This document shows positions 12,061-24,499 of a stretch of DNA of 64,000 bases, piece by piece. Source of the stretch: Hydra vulgaris (lineage: Eukaryota; Cnidaria; Hydrozoa; Anthoathecata; Hydridae); contig NC_088933.1 of NCBI RefSeq assembly GCF_038396675.1, forward strand, positions 13,667,501 through 13,731,500, in the 5' to 3' direction. A program made the translations under genes and the position numbers. The notes under the pieces were generated by a model. The model worked only from the letters and a program-made list of their open reading frames with translations, was not told the origin of the DNA and did not search any database. Position 1 is the first letter of the stretch, and every line of letters starts with the position of its first letter.

Positions 12061-13030
12061 ACTCTTTTTGTTCTTTTGATCTTCTTGTTTTGACATAAGT
12101 AATTAAGACATAAGACATAAGTGTAACATAGTTATTGGTAAATCATACTATGTCTAAAGTGAAAAATGATTTTGATCAAACCAAAGATAAAAAATAAATT
12201 TTTTTAAATTTATCTTCTAAACGTGCAAGCTGTCTCAATAGTTTAATTTTCTAGTAAAACAAAGTTAATTAATTTATGTCAAAGTAGATGGATTAAGATA
12301 ATTCGAGGTCTAGATGCTTTTTTTAAACAACTACATTTCAGTTTTTCATTTATTGGAAGAAATTACAAACAATGAAGGGAAGAATTACAGCATTAATACA
12401 TCTTCTAAAGCTTTATGTTTTTGATTTTTATGAAAATTTGTCTGTATAATTTCGTACACGAACAGGGTTCGTGTACTGGTTGGAACACTTTGAGCCGCAA
12501 TAGCCTGAGAGAATACTAATTCTAGATATGTCTGTAGCATATTTAGAATCACAGTACTTATACAATACACCCTCACTCATTCGCCATGCCACTAATATTG
12601 GAGGACACTGGTGTTATATAAATTTAGGGAAATGGTAAGGAATTGGCTTTTCTAGTAGTGAAGTCATAATTATTGCGATAGGACAAGCATGACGTAAATC
12701 ATGGGTAGTAGTATTAAAAACGATGATATGCTTTTGACGATTGGCGTTATGTTTGTGATACTATTGCTGCCCGAAACGTCATCTGTGACACATGCATGGT
12801 TCTGAAGAGGGCGTCACAGGTAATACCACTACTTAATTATGATTTAACACTTAAAAACCAGAGCCCTAACTCGCACAAATTACATCTCACTTGTGTATTT
12901 ATAATGATTTTACTATTTTACGATAATTGTTTTATCATTTTAAGATATTTGTTTTATGATTGTATGATATGTATTTGCATACAAGGTTTACACTTTTTTT
13001 TTCTCTTCCTCTACCATCTTACATAGTGTA
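12061..13030. other. Unassigned sequence inside the large inverted repeat
   Basis: Holds a 63-residue minus-strand frame (12385-12576) and a 76-residue plus-strand frame (12796-13026). Neither has a family motif that I recognise. Base composition at 12560-12830 is less AT-rich than the surroundings, which hints at decayed coding DNA. Confidence 0.4.
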
Positions 13031-13087
13031 GTATCATTAAATATATATATATATATATTTTTTTTTTTAAAAGTTTAGCATCACCAC

Positions 13088-13174
13088 TTAGTCGTTAAGC
13101 GCAAACGGTTAGCAAGATGTCTTCCCACTGACATAGTTTTTAAAGTACGGGGTTCAAGTCCCACCTCCGACTAA
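13088..13174 (+). other. tRNA-like sequence (pseudogene or SINE head)
   Basis: 87 nt with TTAGTCG at the 5' end and its exact complement CGACTAA at the 3' end, an A-box-like AAGCGCAAACGGTTAGC, and a B box GGTTCAAGTCC at 13151-13161. ATGTC/GACAT pair around an eight-base loop. Length suits a long-variable-arm tRNA (Ser/Leu type), but spacing from the B box to the acceptor stem is three bases too long and the T stem pairs badly. A degenerate tRNA or tRNA-derived SINE is more likely than a working tRNA. Confidence 0.4.
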
Positions 13175-13204
13175 CACATTTTTTTCTCTTTTTCCTCTTA
13201 TTTT

Positions 13205-13640
13205 ATATAAAACGGCCAGAAAGCCATCGGACACCATGAACCTTCTACATTTTGTATCAAACCATCCGAGACACCAGAAACTTGGCCTCATCTATGGACA
13301 AACACTGAGATAAATAGACTCATTTCACACAATGATGACTTAAGAAGAGAACTGGAAGTCCTAACATAAACACTTATCATAAAAGGTTACCTATTGCCAG
13401 TGATCAATTTTCAAATACAAAAAGCCACAGCCAAGTAGATCTTATTAGTAAGTCATTACAGTCCATCGAGATAATTGAGGGGACCGAGAAGGAGGTGACG
13501 AAGAGAATTCCGATCGTCTTACCTAATCTTTATTTAGTTCCTTACCTTTAAATTCCTAATATTGGGGTTCAGAAGGGATCGTGACAAATTCAATAAGAGA
13601 ACTCAGCAATTGAAATGGCTAGCCAACAATTTGGAAAGAA
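13205..13640 (+). other. Probable decayed coding sequence, family unknown
   Basis: Less AT-rich than its flanks, with broken stretches such as ASDQFSNTKSHSQVDLISKS and GTEKEVTKRIPIVLPN in one frame. Stops and shifts break it up. It lies upstream of the retrotransposon LTR, so it is not part of its gag by position. I do not recognise it. Confidence 0.3.
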
Positions 13641-13692
13641 ACGCACACCGGTAGTACTACTTTGATTTACATTTTAACTCCAATAGGTATCT

Positions 13693-13722
13693 CAACTTGC
13701 AACCCTATAGGGTTGCAAGTTG
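13693..13722. repeat. 30-bp perfect palindrome
   Basis: CAACTTGCAACCCTA followed directly by its exact reverse complement, no spacer. Confidence 0.95.
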
Positions 13723-13736
13723 TATTCCGTATGTAA

Positions 13737-13768
13737 CATCATTCCGTATGTATACATACGGAATGATG
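13737..13768. repeat. 32-bp perfect palindrome
   Basis: CATCATTCCGTATGTA followed directly by its exact reverse complement, 14 bp after the previous palindrome. The 14 bp between them also repeat ATTCCGTATGTA. Confidence 0.95.
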
Positions 13769-14053
13769 ATAACGACGACAACTGCAATGATATACCTTTC
13801 TAAACTGTATTGTCAACACTAGTTCTTGCATACAATAAATTACATGCTATATACTTACTCGTGGTATTTTACTCTAGAAAGACTATAGTTAGACAGTTGT
13901 AGACAGATTTGCAATAGAAAGTAATTTGTGTACCTACTTCTTCTACATAAGCTTTAATTTTTTACTGGATATCTGTCCAAAATTTTTAGTAATCTGATAC
14001 TAAGTCTTATTCTTACTAGTGAATTCTTCCTTACCTCTCTCTCTGGCTATTAC

Positions 14054-14277
14054 TGTTCTATTAAAGTTGGTGAATTAAAATTATTACGTATACGTGGTAT
14101 ACGTAATAATTTTAGTCACGTAGATAAACGTGATGAAAGTCACGCATTCATTTATGGTTTTTAATGACTATTGTAGTTTTATTATAATTGGGATATATAA
14201 ATATTGGGAATTATAACTTTGTATTTATATACGATTTTATGTCATAGAACAGGAGGTTGAAAAACGCTCAGATAGTT

Positions 14278-14353
<76 letters not shown>
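14054..14353 (+). repeat. 5' LTR
   Basis: Begins TGTTCTATTAAAGTTGG and ends in a TA array (14284-14353) that blurs the boundary. Relative to the 3' LTR it has an extra stretch of about 35 bp around 14099-14140 including an imperfect TACGTATACGTGGTATACGTA palindrome. Confidence 0.75.
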
Positions 14354-14358
<5 letters not shown>

Positions 14359-14372
14359 AACGAATGCGAGAA

Positions 14373-15108
14373 TGCAACTAGCTGTTTCGCGCATAATACT
14401 ACCAGTATTTGATGGCAACCATCAACGGTTTATCCTTCAACAGCGAACATATACTGCAGCAATTAACATTGACGAAGCAAAGAGAAAAACGATAACATTA
14501 ACATGATTGCCACCACAAATTTATTCTGCATTAGAAGATGTATGCTTGCCGGGTTACCAGAAGACGATTTAGTGACTTACGAAGAGATCGAGGAAAATAT
14601 TATGAAGCTTTTTAAACCAAAGTCATCTCTAATACTACGCTTTGAATTTGCAACAATTAAAAAAGCAAGTAACGAGAGTGTGACGGAATTTTCACGACGG
14701 ATTGGAAGAGCTGTTGAAGGATGTAAATTTACGGATAGAGATGACAGGATGCGCGACCAATTTATCACCGGCTTTAACGATGGAGCTACGATCAAACGGC
14801 TATTACTGGAACCTAAAGAACTTACATTTGCAAAGGCTGTTGAGGTTGCTGTTACTTTGGAACGAGTGACTCAAGAAGCCCGACAGTTGGATGGTTCCAA
14901 TAATGTGATGGTTGCAGCAACATCGCTACTTCCCCAAACAACTGGTTTTGCCGGAACAAATAAAATAACATGTTTTAATTGTGGGAAATTTGGACATTAT
15001 GCACGGGACTGCGAGGCAAAATGCAAGAACTGTTCACACAATCATCGAGCCAAAGACTGCATCAAACGATTGCAAGGTTTAAAAGGAAAAGGGAGAATTT
15101 GGAAATAA
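14373..15108 (+). pseudogene. Gag with CCHC zinc knuckle
   Basis: An opening frame starts at 14373 (MQLAVSRIILPVF), meets a stop near 14500 and resumes in another frame, open from 14503 to 15108. The second part has the Gag capsid pattern FKPKSSLILRFEFATIKK and DRMRDQFITGF, then the nucleic-acid-binding knuckle CFNCGKFGHYARDC (C-x2-C-x4-H-x4-C) near 14970-15012 and a second CKNC motif. It packages the element RNA in intact relatives. Confidence 0.75.
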
Positions 15109-15608
15109 TGGCATCCAGTATTCTCCCTGAAACAGCGTTGCCATCATTAAAAGTTAAAATAAACGGAATGTTCCGAACAGCATTAATTGATTCTGGATGC
15201 TCAATTACAGTGGATCATGCTGAATCTATACGTGGACTTGTTTCAAAAAAAGAAAAATTCATTACAACTTTGGGAGGAACTGTGCAAGTACTAGGTGAAA
15301 TGGTAATCAAATTGGAAATTGATGGAATATATCGGATGGTTAATTCGTTAATTGTAAAGGACAAACCATTCGGGTTTGATTTTATTTTTGGAATGGATGC
15401 TATTGAAAAATTCGGAGGAGCCGTAATCTATGGTGATAAAAACCGTACTGTCCGAATGTTAGCATGTAATACGGCAAAATGTGGTGCAAATTATATAAGA
15501 AGTAAAGAGAACGAAGTAAACGAAGAGAAAGAAATAAACAAAAACAATGAAATAAAACATCAGGATTTTACGGCAAAGTTCGGCGGAAAAAAGTGGACGG
15601 CATCATGA
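15085..15608 (+). pseudogene. Retroviral-type aspartic protease
   Basis: This frame overlaps the end of gag, one base back. It contains the active site ALIDSGCS near 15180-15205 and FIFGMDAI further on, the usual layout of a retrotransposon protease that processes Gag-Pol. A TGA at 15606-15608 separates it from the RT, which continues in the same frame. Confidence 0.7.
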
Positions 15609-15656
15609 AACTGGAATAAAGAGCCCGCAATTAATAATACGATCCACGAATACAAG

Positions 15657-16346
15657 ATGAGCGAAGAGCGTGAACGTAGTTACCGAAAAGAAATAAATGA
15701 ACGGATCAACTCTGGCATTCTTGTGCCGTATAACGACCAAGCATTGGGACCACCTAAAGTATTGATACCGCTCATGTGTATTGTGCAAGAAAATAAAGGT
15801 AGAAAGATACGCCCAGTGGGAGACTTCCGAGCTTTCAATGAATTTGTAAATTGTCACACAGTAAATGCCGACGTTTGTCAAGAGAAACTGCGTCGTTGGA
15901 GGAAAATTGAAAGTACAAAAATTCTTGATCTTAAGAAAGTCTACCTTCAAATTCACATTGACAAAAAAACTGTGGCCATATCAAACTGTGATTATAAATG
16001 GGGAACGGTATTGTTTTGAATGTGTTTTAGCCTCAACGTGGTTCCAACAATAATGACTACAAATCTTCGTCACGTGCTCAATATGAATTCTACTGTGAAG
16101 AAAGCATGTGATAATTACATTGATGATATATTTGTCGATGAAAGTGTAGAAACAGCTAAAAATGTAGCAAAGCATCTTGAGAAATTTGGGTTGCAGTGTA
16201 AACCGCCAGAAGACCTGGAAAAAGGACGTGTTTTAGGTTTGAGAGTCGAACGAAATAAAAATGGGGAACTAATATGGAAGCGGGAGAATGTAGTACAATT
16301 AAATCTTAAAATGCAGTCACATGATCACAGCTTTCTAGTAATTTAG
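15657..16346 (+). pseudogene. Reverse transcriptase
   Basis: Contains INSGILVPYND, KIRPVGDFRAFN, LDLKKVYLQIHID, and the catalytic YIDDIF near 16114-16131. Between these the frame slips at an A run near 15965 (the LWPYQTV...RYCF segment lies in another frame) and returns after a stop at 16017-16019. Two shifts and a stop make it non-functional. Confidence 0.8.
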
Positions 16347-16499
16347 GTAAACTTATTGGACATTACCCCGTTGCAGGAAGTTTGCGTTTACAAGCTTTAT
16401 ACATCAAACGATTAGATTAGATGGAAATATTAAATGGAATGAGTATTTTTCTGAAGATTGCAAAGAAAAAATGAGTTGCTTCACCGTTTGGAAAAAGAA

Positions 16500-16935
16500 G
16501 ACTCGGTTGGTGGAAAATGGCTGGTACCAGTGAATGGAAAAGCTGAGCTTTACTGTGATGCATCTCCATTGGACTGGGTGTAGTTCTTCTAATTGGAGGA
16601 GTAGTTATTGAAGATGCAGCATGGCTACAACCGACGAGTGATACGCACCATATTAATATAAATAAACTAGATTCGATACTTCGAGGGTTAAATTTAGCCA
16701 GTAAATGGGATATAAAAGAACTCACAGTATACAGCGATAGCAAGAGCACCGTGGAATGGTTAAACGCATTTTTAAAAGAAGAATATCGTGTAAAGACTCG
16801 GGTAATTTCTCAATTGTTAGTAAAACGACGGCTGAATACGATAAAGGAAAGAACAAAAGGTATTAGGATTATTGTACAATGGATTCCATCTGAACTAAAT
16901 CTGGCCGATCGACTTTCACGAATCCCTCAAAAATG
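16500..16935 (+). pseudogene. RNase H domain
   Basis: Reads ELYCDASP near 16545, ININKLDSILRGL, then LTVYSDSKSTVEWLNAF and WIPSELNLADRLSR. The three acidic positions of RNase H are recognisable. A stop or frame change follows the first Asp (near 16575). Confidence 0.7.
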
Positions 16936-16949
16936 GTGCAGAACAGTGT

Positions 16950-17992
16950 GTGCAACCGGATTAATTCAACAGAAAGACATATGGAAAGTTCACTCAATTG
17001 GTCATTTTGGACTCGATCGAACATTGCAACTTTGTTCACAAAACAACCAGAATGTATCACGTAAGGAGGTTTCAGCAGTAATTGTAAGTTGAAACCAGCC
17101 CAACTCCATCAATCCTTATTCCGTAAAATGGAAGCATGATCAGCTGAGTGTAAAGCAGAATTGGAATCGGGTTGCTCTCGATGTAACGCATGTAGGTGCA
17201 GAGCTGTACTTATCGATGATTGACTGCGGCCCATCATGGCATACAGTATGGCGTAAACTGGTAACCAAAACAGCGGCTGAAATTATTGGAAAGCTGGAAG
17301 AAATATTTTCCTTATTTGGACCACCAGTTTGCCTTCTAATGGACAATGAATTTCGTTCACACACGCTAACAAGGTTTGCTGACGAATGGGACGTTGATTT
17401 AGAATATCGAGCTGCTCATCGAGCTCAAGGCAATGGTATCGTTGAACGCATACACAGAATAATTAAAAAAACAGTCGCCCGCTCATGTTGCTTAATCGCT
17501 CTGGCAGTATTACTGTACAATGAGACGATATCATCAAACTGTAGTAAAAGTCCATTGCAGCAATTTAAGCAAAAACCAACGTCGTTTATTTCAGGTGTCG
17601 ATACACGTAAGAAAGCCGAAAAATATGAAGTAGACAACATATTCAAGGAAGGTGACAATGTTTGGATAAAACCAGCTCAAGAAACAAAATGTGATCAGTC
17701 TTGGATACCAGGTATCGTACAGAAGCAAAATACCTGGTCGTTCGACGTTGAAACCGCAAATAGGGTATTCCCACGACATATCTCACACTTGCGTCGCCGT
17801 ATTCCAGACTCTCATAATATAAATGACTCATTTAACGATGGTCTTGATATACCAAAAGATAAAGTTGGTAACGGTAAAGGAAGATATAATGAGGATACCG
17901 TTCAAGTTCGAAATGATTCTCAAGAATGCAACGAACAAAAGATAACGCGCTCCGGACGAATAATGAGAGCCCCACAACGATTAGACTTATGA
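16950..17992 (+). pseudogene. Integrase
   Basis: The zinc-binding part is reduced (GHFGLDRTLQL...). The core shows ALDVTHVGAE (first Asp), CLLMDNEFRS (second Asp) and GNGIVERIHRIIKK (Glu), i.e. the D,D-35-E pattern. The tail has GDNVWIKP, WIPGIVQKQ and RHISHLRRR. The frame from 17216 to the TGA at 17990-17992 is open; the part before it is broken near 17092. Confidence 0.8.
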
Positions 17993-18012
17993 GTTAATTC
18001 ACCAAGAGGGCA

Positions 18013-18305
<293 letters not shown>

Positions 18306-18320
18306 CAATATAATATAAAA

Positions 18321-19662
18321 GAATTTATAAATCTAATTCTAGATTATATATCTCTTAATTTTCTAGACATTATCTCTCCATTATAATATCCTTGACCTTT
18401 ACATTTTTGAATATCAGGCAAAGATCATCAGTTGATGCAGAGATTATGTTTTACGCAAGACTAAGACTATTTGTACCTGATTTACATTCAATAAATCGCA
18501 GGTAGTTTTTCACAAACTCTATAATCACATTCAATGCATCTTAAAACAAGAGGTTGTTGTACAATATAACACAGTTGTTCAATCAGTGGCTTTGTTGTCA
18601 CTATGGAAAAATAAGAAGAATTTTGTTAACCAGAACAATAACTCAAACTTTAAAGCAATACAATATTTTTATATTGGACGCTTCTATTTCAGAAACTCTT
18701 AAAGAGAGAAGATTTTTGTTTAGATTTTTTTTATTTGATTATTACGGATCTTCACCTTTTAAGTGTTAGTTTAGACAAATGCTTGGTTTTTATTGTCATT
18801 TGATGCCAATGAGTCTTAAATTAGAAATAAAAAAAATAATCTTTTTTTATAAAAATTACTAAATTCACTAAGGCTAGCATTTTTGCAAATTCCAAATAGA
18901 GTTTTTAATTTATAGTTGAAGTTTAATCTAAGTTTAATCTTAACATTAAAATAAATTTTTAACCAAGTTAAATCGATTTTAAACAAATCTATGTTACCCA
19001 CAATGTTAAACTTGAATCTACACACTAAGATAATCATGTCTACACACTACCCTAAGCTTAAATAAACCCACCATGTTAAACTTAAATCTATACAAATAAA
19101 AAGTTGTACCTTTTATTATGCTTTGTTTGTGTTCATCTCCTCAAGGTTCAGGGGTCCTTGACAGTCCAGAAATTCTTTTATTCATTTTTGATTACAATTT
19201 TTTCTTAACTATAGTTATACTCTGAGTTATTTTAACTCTTGTTAGTTATGTTATCATCTATGTATGTATATCATATATGTCATCTGTGTAATTTATCTGG
19301 CGAGGATAATAATTACATCTTAACTACTTAATAAATCAAATTAGGAAAATAACATTTTTCAGCCTGGAGGTATTTGAAGAAGTATTCTAATAGGGTGAAT
19401 CTGATATAGTTGAAGCGTGAAATAAAAGTTTTAAAGAGATGATAACATGATTTAATCTATCTTAAAGAGAACGAAAAGAAATTAATAAGAAAGTTACAAC
19501 CATAATAACACAAAAGACTAATTATGTAAGATAAGACTCATAGGTCATTTTTGTTTGTTTGTTCATCAATAAAGCTTTTCCTTTTAACTCCTAATATTTT
19601 TATTTTCTGATTTTTATATTATTTCTCTTTTTTGATTTGGTATTTTTGATTCTTAAAATCTC
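18321..19662 (-). repeat. Right arm of the large inverted repeat
   Basis: Reverse complement of 10700-12060, with only small differences (one copy of the ATAATGGAGAT motif instead of four). The outer border is at GAGATTTTAAGA (minus strand, 19662). No target duplication is seen outside the two arms. Confidence 0.85.
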
Positions 19663-19797
19663 GCTTTAGACAATTTACATAAAATGAAGCTCCAAGAGTA
19701 ATTATTGTTTAACTTTATTAAACACCAAATGTAATAATATTTAAATAAAAGGTAAATAAAATAAGAAAATTTTTTCCAGTCATTTTCATTTAACAAT

Positions 19798-20632
19798 TTA
19801 TTTTTCAAGAACTTCTATAAAAATTTCTCTTTGCTTTTTTGCATTCCAGCACTCTTCTGCAAGCTTTAAAGCTTTTTTTATTTCTAGAAGAATTTTACTC
19901 TTGGAAAGTGCTATTTTCACCTTTTTTTTGTTTTGTATTAAGTTATTAAAATTTAACGTCAGACCACGGCATAGTTCTTGGATATCGGAATTAAAACAGT
20001 GTTGAAATAAAGGGTGACTCAGTTGTGAAAATATAATGTCGGCAGTTGGTTTATTTTTAAGAAGAATGAACAAGTTTAGATTATTTTTCTTGATGCAATT
20101 TGAAATTTCCTGGATTTTAAATAGAAAATTCGAATAGTTTTTACTGTATTTCGAAACATACATAAGTGATTTCAGCGCGCTCCTTACAGTTATATCTAAC
20201 TTTTTCATTAACGCGTCACTATTCTCACATAGCTCCATACCGTGAGTCAAGGTAGGCACTGCCAACGATTTTTGTATATAGGAAACGGAATTCGAGTGGG
20301 CAAACCGGATTCTAATCTGAATAAGTGTTTGTGCAACGGCTCTAAAGCTTGAGATTTTTTCATCTTTTTTTATCATTTTAATCATTTGAACAACTGAGAG
20401 AAAAACCCCAGGTGTTTATGATTATTCTGAAGATTTGTATAATACCAGTAATGCTAATAGTATTGCTTTGTATCTGTGGTTTACCTGAAATCAAGAATTT
20501 AGTTTTTTTAGAGTCAAGGTTTAAAAATTTTAAGACATTATTAGGTCTATTAAAATCTTCTTTAAAATTAATAATTACTAAACAAACACCAATTTTAATT
20601 ACTTTATTATTTATAGACTTTTGAAGCATCAA
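19798..20632 (-). pseudogene. LINE reverse transcriptase C-terminal remnant
   Basis: The minus strand reads LNLDSKKTKFLISGKPQ (20378-20632), then, after a frame change, FAHSNSVSYIQKSLAVPTLT and HGMELC, KLDITVRSALKSL and SKYSKN (19798-20385). This is the RT region after the YADD box and the thumb of a CR1/Jockey-like LINE, the same family as 7270-8900. The 5' part is absent. Confidence 0.75.
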
Positions 20633-21487
20633 GACTAATCATTGCATTAAGTGACTTATTGATATTCTGGGTCATTCCATGCAATTCAATAAACTGTCAG
20701 TACTTAGCTCCATAAAATGAGTTTTAAACTCATTTTTATGAAGCTAAATCTCTTGAAGCAACTGGTAATGAAAATATAGAACCTTAATTTAATCTTTTCT
20801 CTTCATTTAGTTTGTACATTTTGCACCAACTATTATCGGTTCTTGGACAATAAAGATATCTTTGTTTTTTAGTATCTGTTTTACTAAAATGAACTTTTTT
20901 TCATTCTCTTTTTATTGTAGAACTGTAGAATTATAGAAATGAGTTGTAGAGTTTGTCTGATAGATATTCCAAAGTAGTTTTACAGTAAGTTGTAGGCGGA
21001 TTCAGTTGAGTGTCCTTTTCCAATAAGTTTTTTTCGATCTACTAAAATTTGTCCTTTCACACTTTGTTGTAGTAAATGTCATTTAACTTTCGTCGTTGTT
21101 GCAGTAAACGTCTTTTATTTAACGTCTTTATAGCCTCTGTTAAACTTAGAAGACGAGAAAAAATTCGGATTGATGCTGGATGAAGAATTTCTCGAAATGC
21201 CATCATAGATATTGTATCGATGTAAAATCTTTTCTGACTTTATTTGGTAAAATAATTTCTTTAGGTAAAAATATTTTTACTCTATTGACACTTTTTTATT
21301 TGTTTTCTTTTCTTTTCTGTTTTTAAATTTTGAGTAAATATTCCCATTGGCTTGCATTCTGAGCAAATTGAATAAAAACTTGATGTTTCTGCCAAAATAT
21401 CAAAATCTATCAGCAAATAGATTCTATACAAACCTGCTTCTTTCACAGTATTTTTATTTATTTTAAAGCACTTGCTGAACATGGAGC
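20633..21487. other. No gene seen
   Basis: AT-rich. A hairpin at about 20693-20750 (AGCTCCATAAAATGAGTTT against AAACTCATTTTTATGAAGCT). Nothing coding recognised. Confidence 0.5.
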
Positions 21488-21785
21488 TATATTAGAGGCT
21501 GTCCATTATTTACCTCAACAATTTCTTCATGCCCCTCTTTCCCCCTTTAACACCTTTCCATCTTGTCAATAGCTTGTTAAACTTCCAGAGACTCCCTTCC
21601 CCCCCCCCTCCTTCCCTTATAAAATCACATCAAAATTCGATAACTTGCCCACCATCCATTCTTCAAAATCAAATAAAAATAGAAAAAAACCTAAAAAGAC
21701 TTGTTTACAACTAAAACTAAAAAGTAAATAATGGTAAACTGTTTAGAAAAAAATTTATTCAAATTTTAACTTATGAACATATTTC
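21488..21785 (+). repeat. Terminal repeat with GGCTGTCCATTATTTAC end, left copy
   Basis: Starts near GAGGCTGTCCATTATTTAC, then C-rich tracts. Its inverted counterpart is at 27665-28170. It belongs to a dispersed family whose ends read GGGGTTGTCCATAAATTAC or GGCTGNCCATTATTTAC (also at 55075, 61529 and 61758). Confidence 0.55.
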
Positions 21786-22055
21786 AACCCAGCGGGCATT
21801 TTGACGTCCTAAGGGCGTCTATTATACGTCTAATTTATCGTCCATAAGACGTCCTTAGTTGGTCTCAAATGAAAGACTTGAGGACATCTTTCCAGATGTA
21901 CTAACGACGTCTTTTCAGGGCATCCTAGAGACGTTTTTTGCAGACGTCCTAGAGACGTCTTTTCAGCCGTCCTATGGACGTCTCTGGCTGTTCTCATGTA
22001 AAAGACTTAAGGACGTCTTATTCAGACGTCCTAGAGACGTCCTAATTTTATCAAG
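21786..22055 (+). repeat. GACGTC-rich repeat, left end CCCAGCGGGCA
   Basis: Begins CCCAGCGGGCATTTTGACGTCC and carries about a dozen imperfect AGACGTCCTAGAGACGTC-type units on both strands. A similar block in the other orientation ends at 27655 with TGCCCGCTG, so the two may be the ends of one 5.9-kb element. Confidence 0.7.
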
Positions 22056-22986
<931 letters not shown>

Positions 22987-23030
22987 GTTAGTCTATTCTA
23001 CAGAGTGCTTAATGTTCTAAAAGAACAGAG

Positions 23031-23320
<290 letters not shown>

Positions 23321-23589
23321 CATTATGTATACATTATGAAAAAAAAAAAAAAATTTTTTAATTCTTTTTATTATACTTTAATGCATATTCAATATTTCTA
23401 TTTCCTTATAAAATACTGTGCTTAAAAAATTCTGGTACATAACAAAACTCTCCTAGGACTTCTCCTTCTTTGACTTTTCGTTCCAAGTCGTTAAACTTCT
23501 CTCCATTTTCTTTCCTTCTTTTTACCTGTTATATTTTTTGTTATTGATATTGTTATGATTTTTATATTTTTGTTTTGCATTATTATTAA

Positions 23590-23801
23590 TGATTATCATT
23601 ATTATATATATAGATAAATATATAGTAAAATATATATCTATATATAGTAAATCTATATATAGTAAAATATATATCTATATATACTATATCTATATATAGT
23701 AAAATATATATTCAGATTATACTGTTTTATATTACTGTATTTAATAATATTATTACTATTTATTACTATTATTACTATTATTATTATTATTATTATTGTT
23801 A

Positions 23802-23877
<76 letters not shown>

Positions 23878-23880
23878 GCT
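23590..23880 (+). repeat. TATATAG and (ATT)n repeats
   Basis: 23600-23710 has several copies of ATATATAGTAAAATATATATC-like sequence; 23740-23877 is a long ATT/TTA microsatellite. Confidence 0.95.
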
Positions 23881-24034
23881 ATAATTCATACCATCATAGG
23901 TTTTTACACGTCATCAGTTTATAACTGTTTGTAAATGTCCCGCACGATTGTATATATATACAGTTATTATTAAAGTGAAAATATATTGATTTGATTTGAT
24001 TTATGATATAATGTATACATCATGTATATATAAA

Positions 24035-24320
24035 TAATTATATATACAACCCACGATGAAGCAATTATCAAATTAAATGAAGACCTAGACCAAGACATAG
24101 GTATCAACATAAGTAATAATCTAAATAATTAAATATACAACCCATGATGGAACAATCATCAAATTGAATGAAATAACACAGGAAGGAGATTTAGGCATCA
24201 ACATAAGTAATCTTAAATGGAAAGACCACATCACAACGATAACTAAAAAAGCTTACTTAAAACTAGGTACACTAAAGCAGACAATTAAATTCTGGTCAAC
24301 TGACTCGTTTACTTAACTAT
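24035..24320 (+). pseudogene. LINE RT fragment, partly tandem
   Basis: Reads TIIKLNEITQEGDLGINIS, then LKWKDHITTITKKAYLKLGT and LKQTIKFWS, the DLGV..S..LKW..H...KA...LG.LKR motif of LINE RTs. The first 70 bp (24044-24115) and the next segment (24133-24212) are two diverged copies of the same start, so a local duplication occurred. Confidence 0.6.
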
Positions 24321-24499
24321 GTTAACCTGAATTAGAATTTTGTGCAAATAAATTAGTAACATCAAAAACAGTTAACAAATTTAAGAAAAAATATATCTTA
24401 TTGCGCAACAAATAAATAACTAATTGCTACTATAGTAGCATTACAAAGATCCTACTCTGCAAAGATTTGTAATATCTATGCTGTAGAAATAAATAAGTA

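Noticed and set aside
23653..23889. Poly-isoleucine frame
   Set aside because: Translation of an ATT microsatellite.
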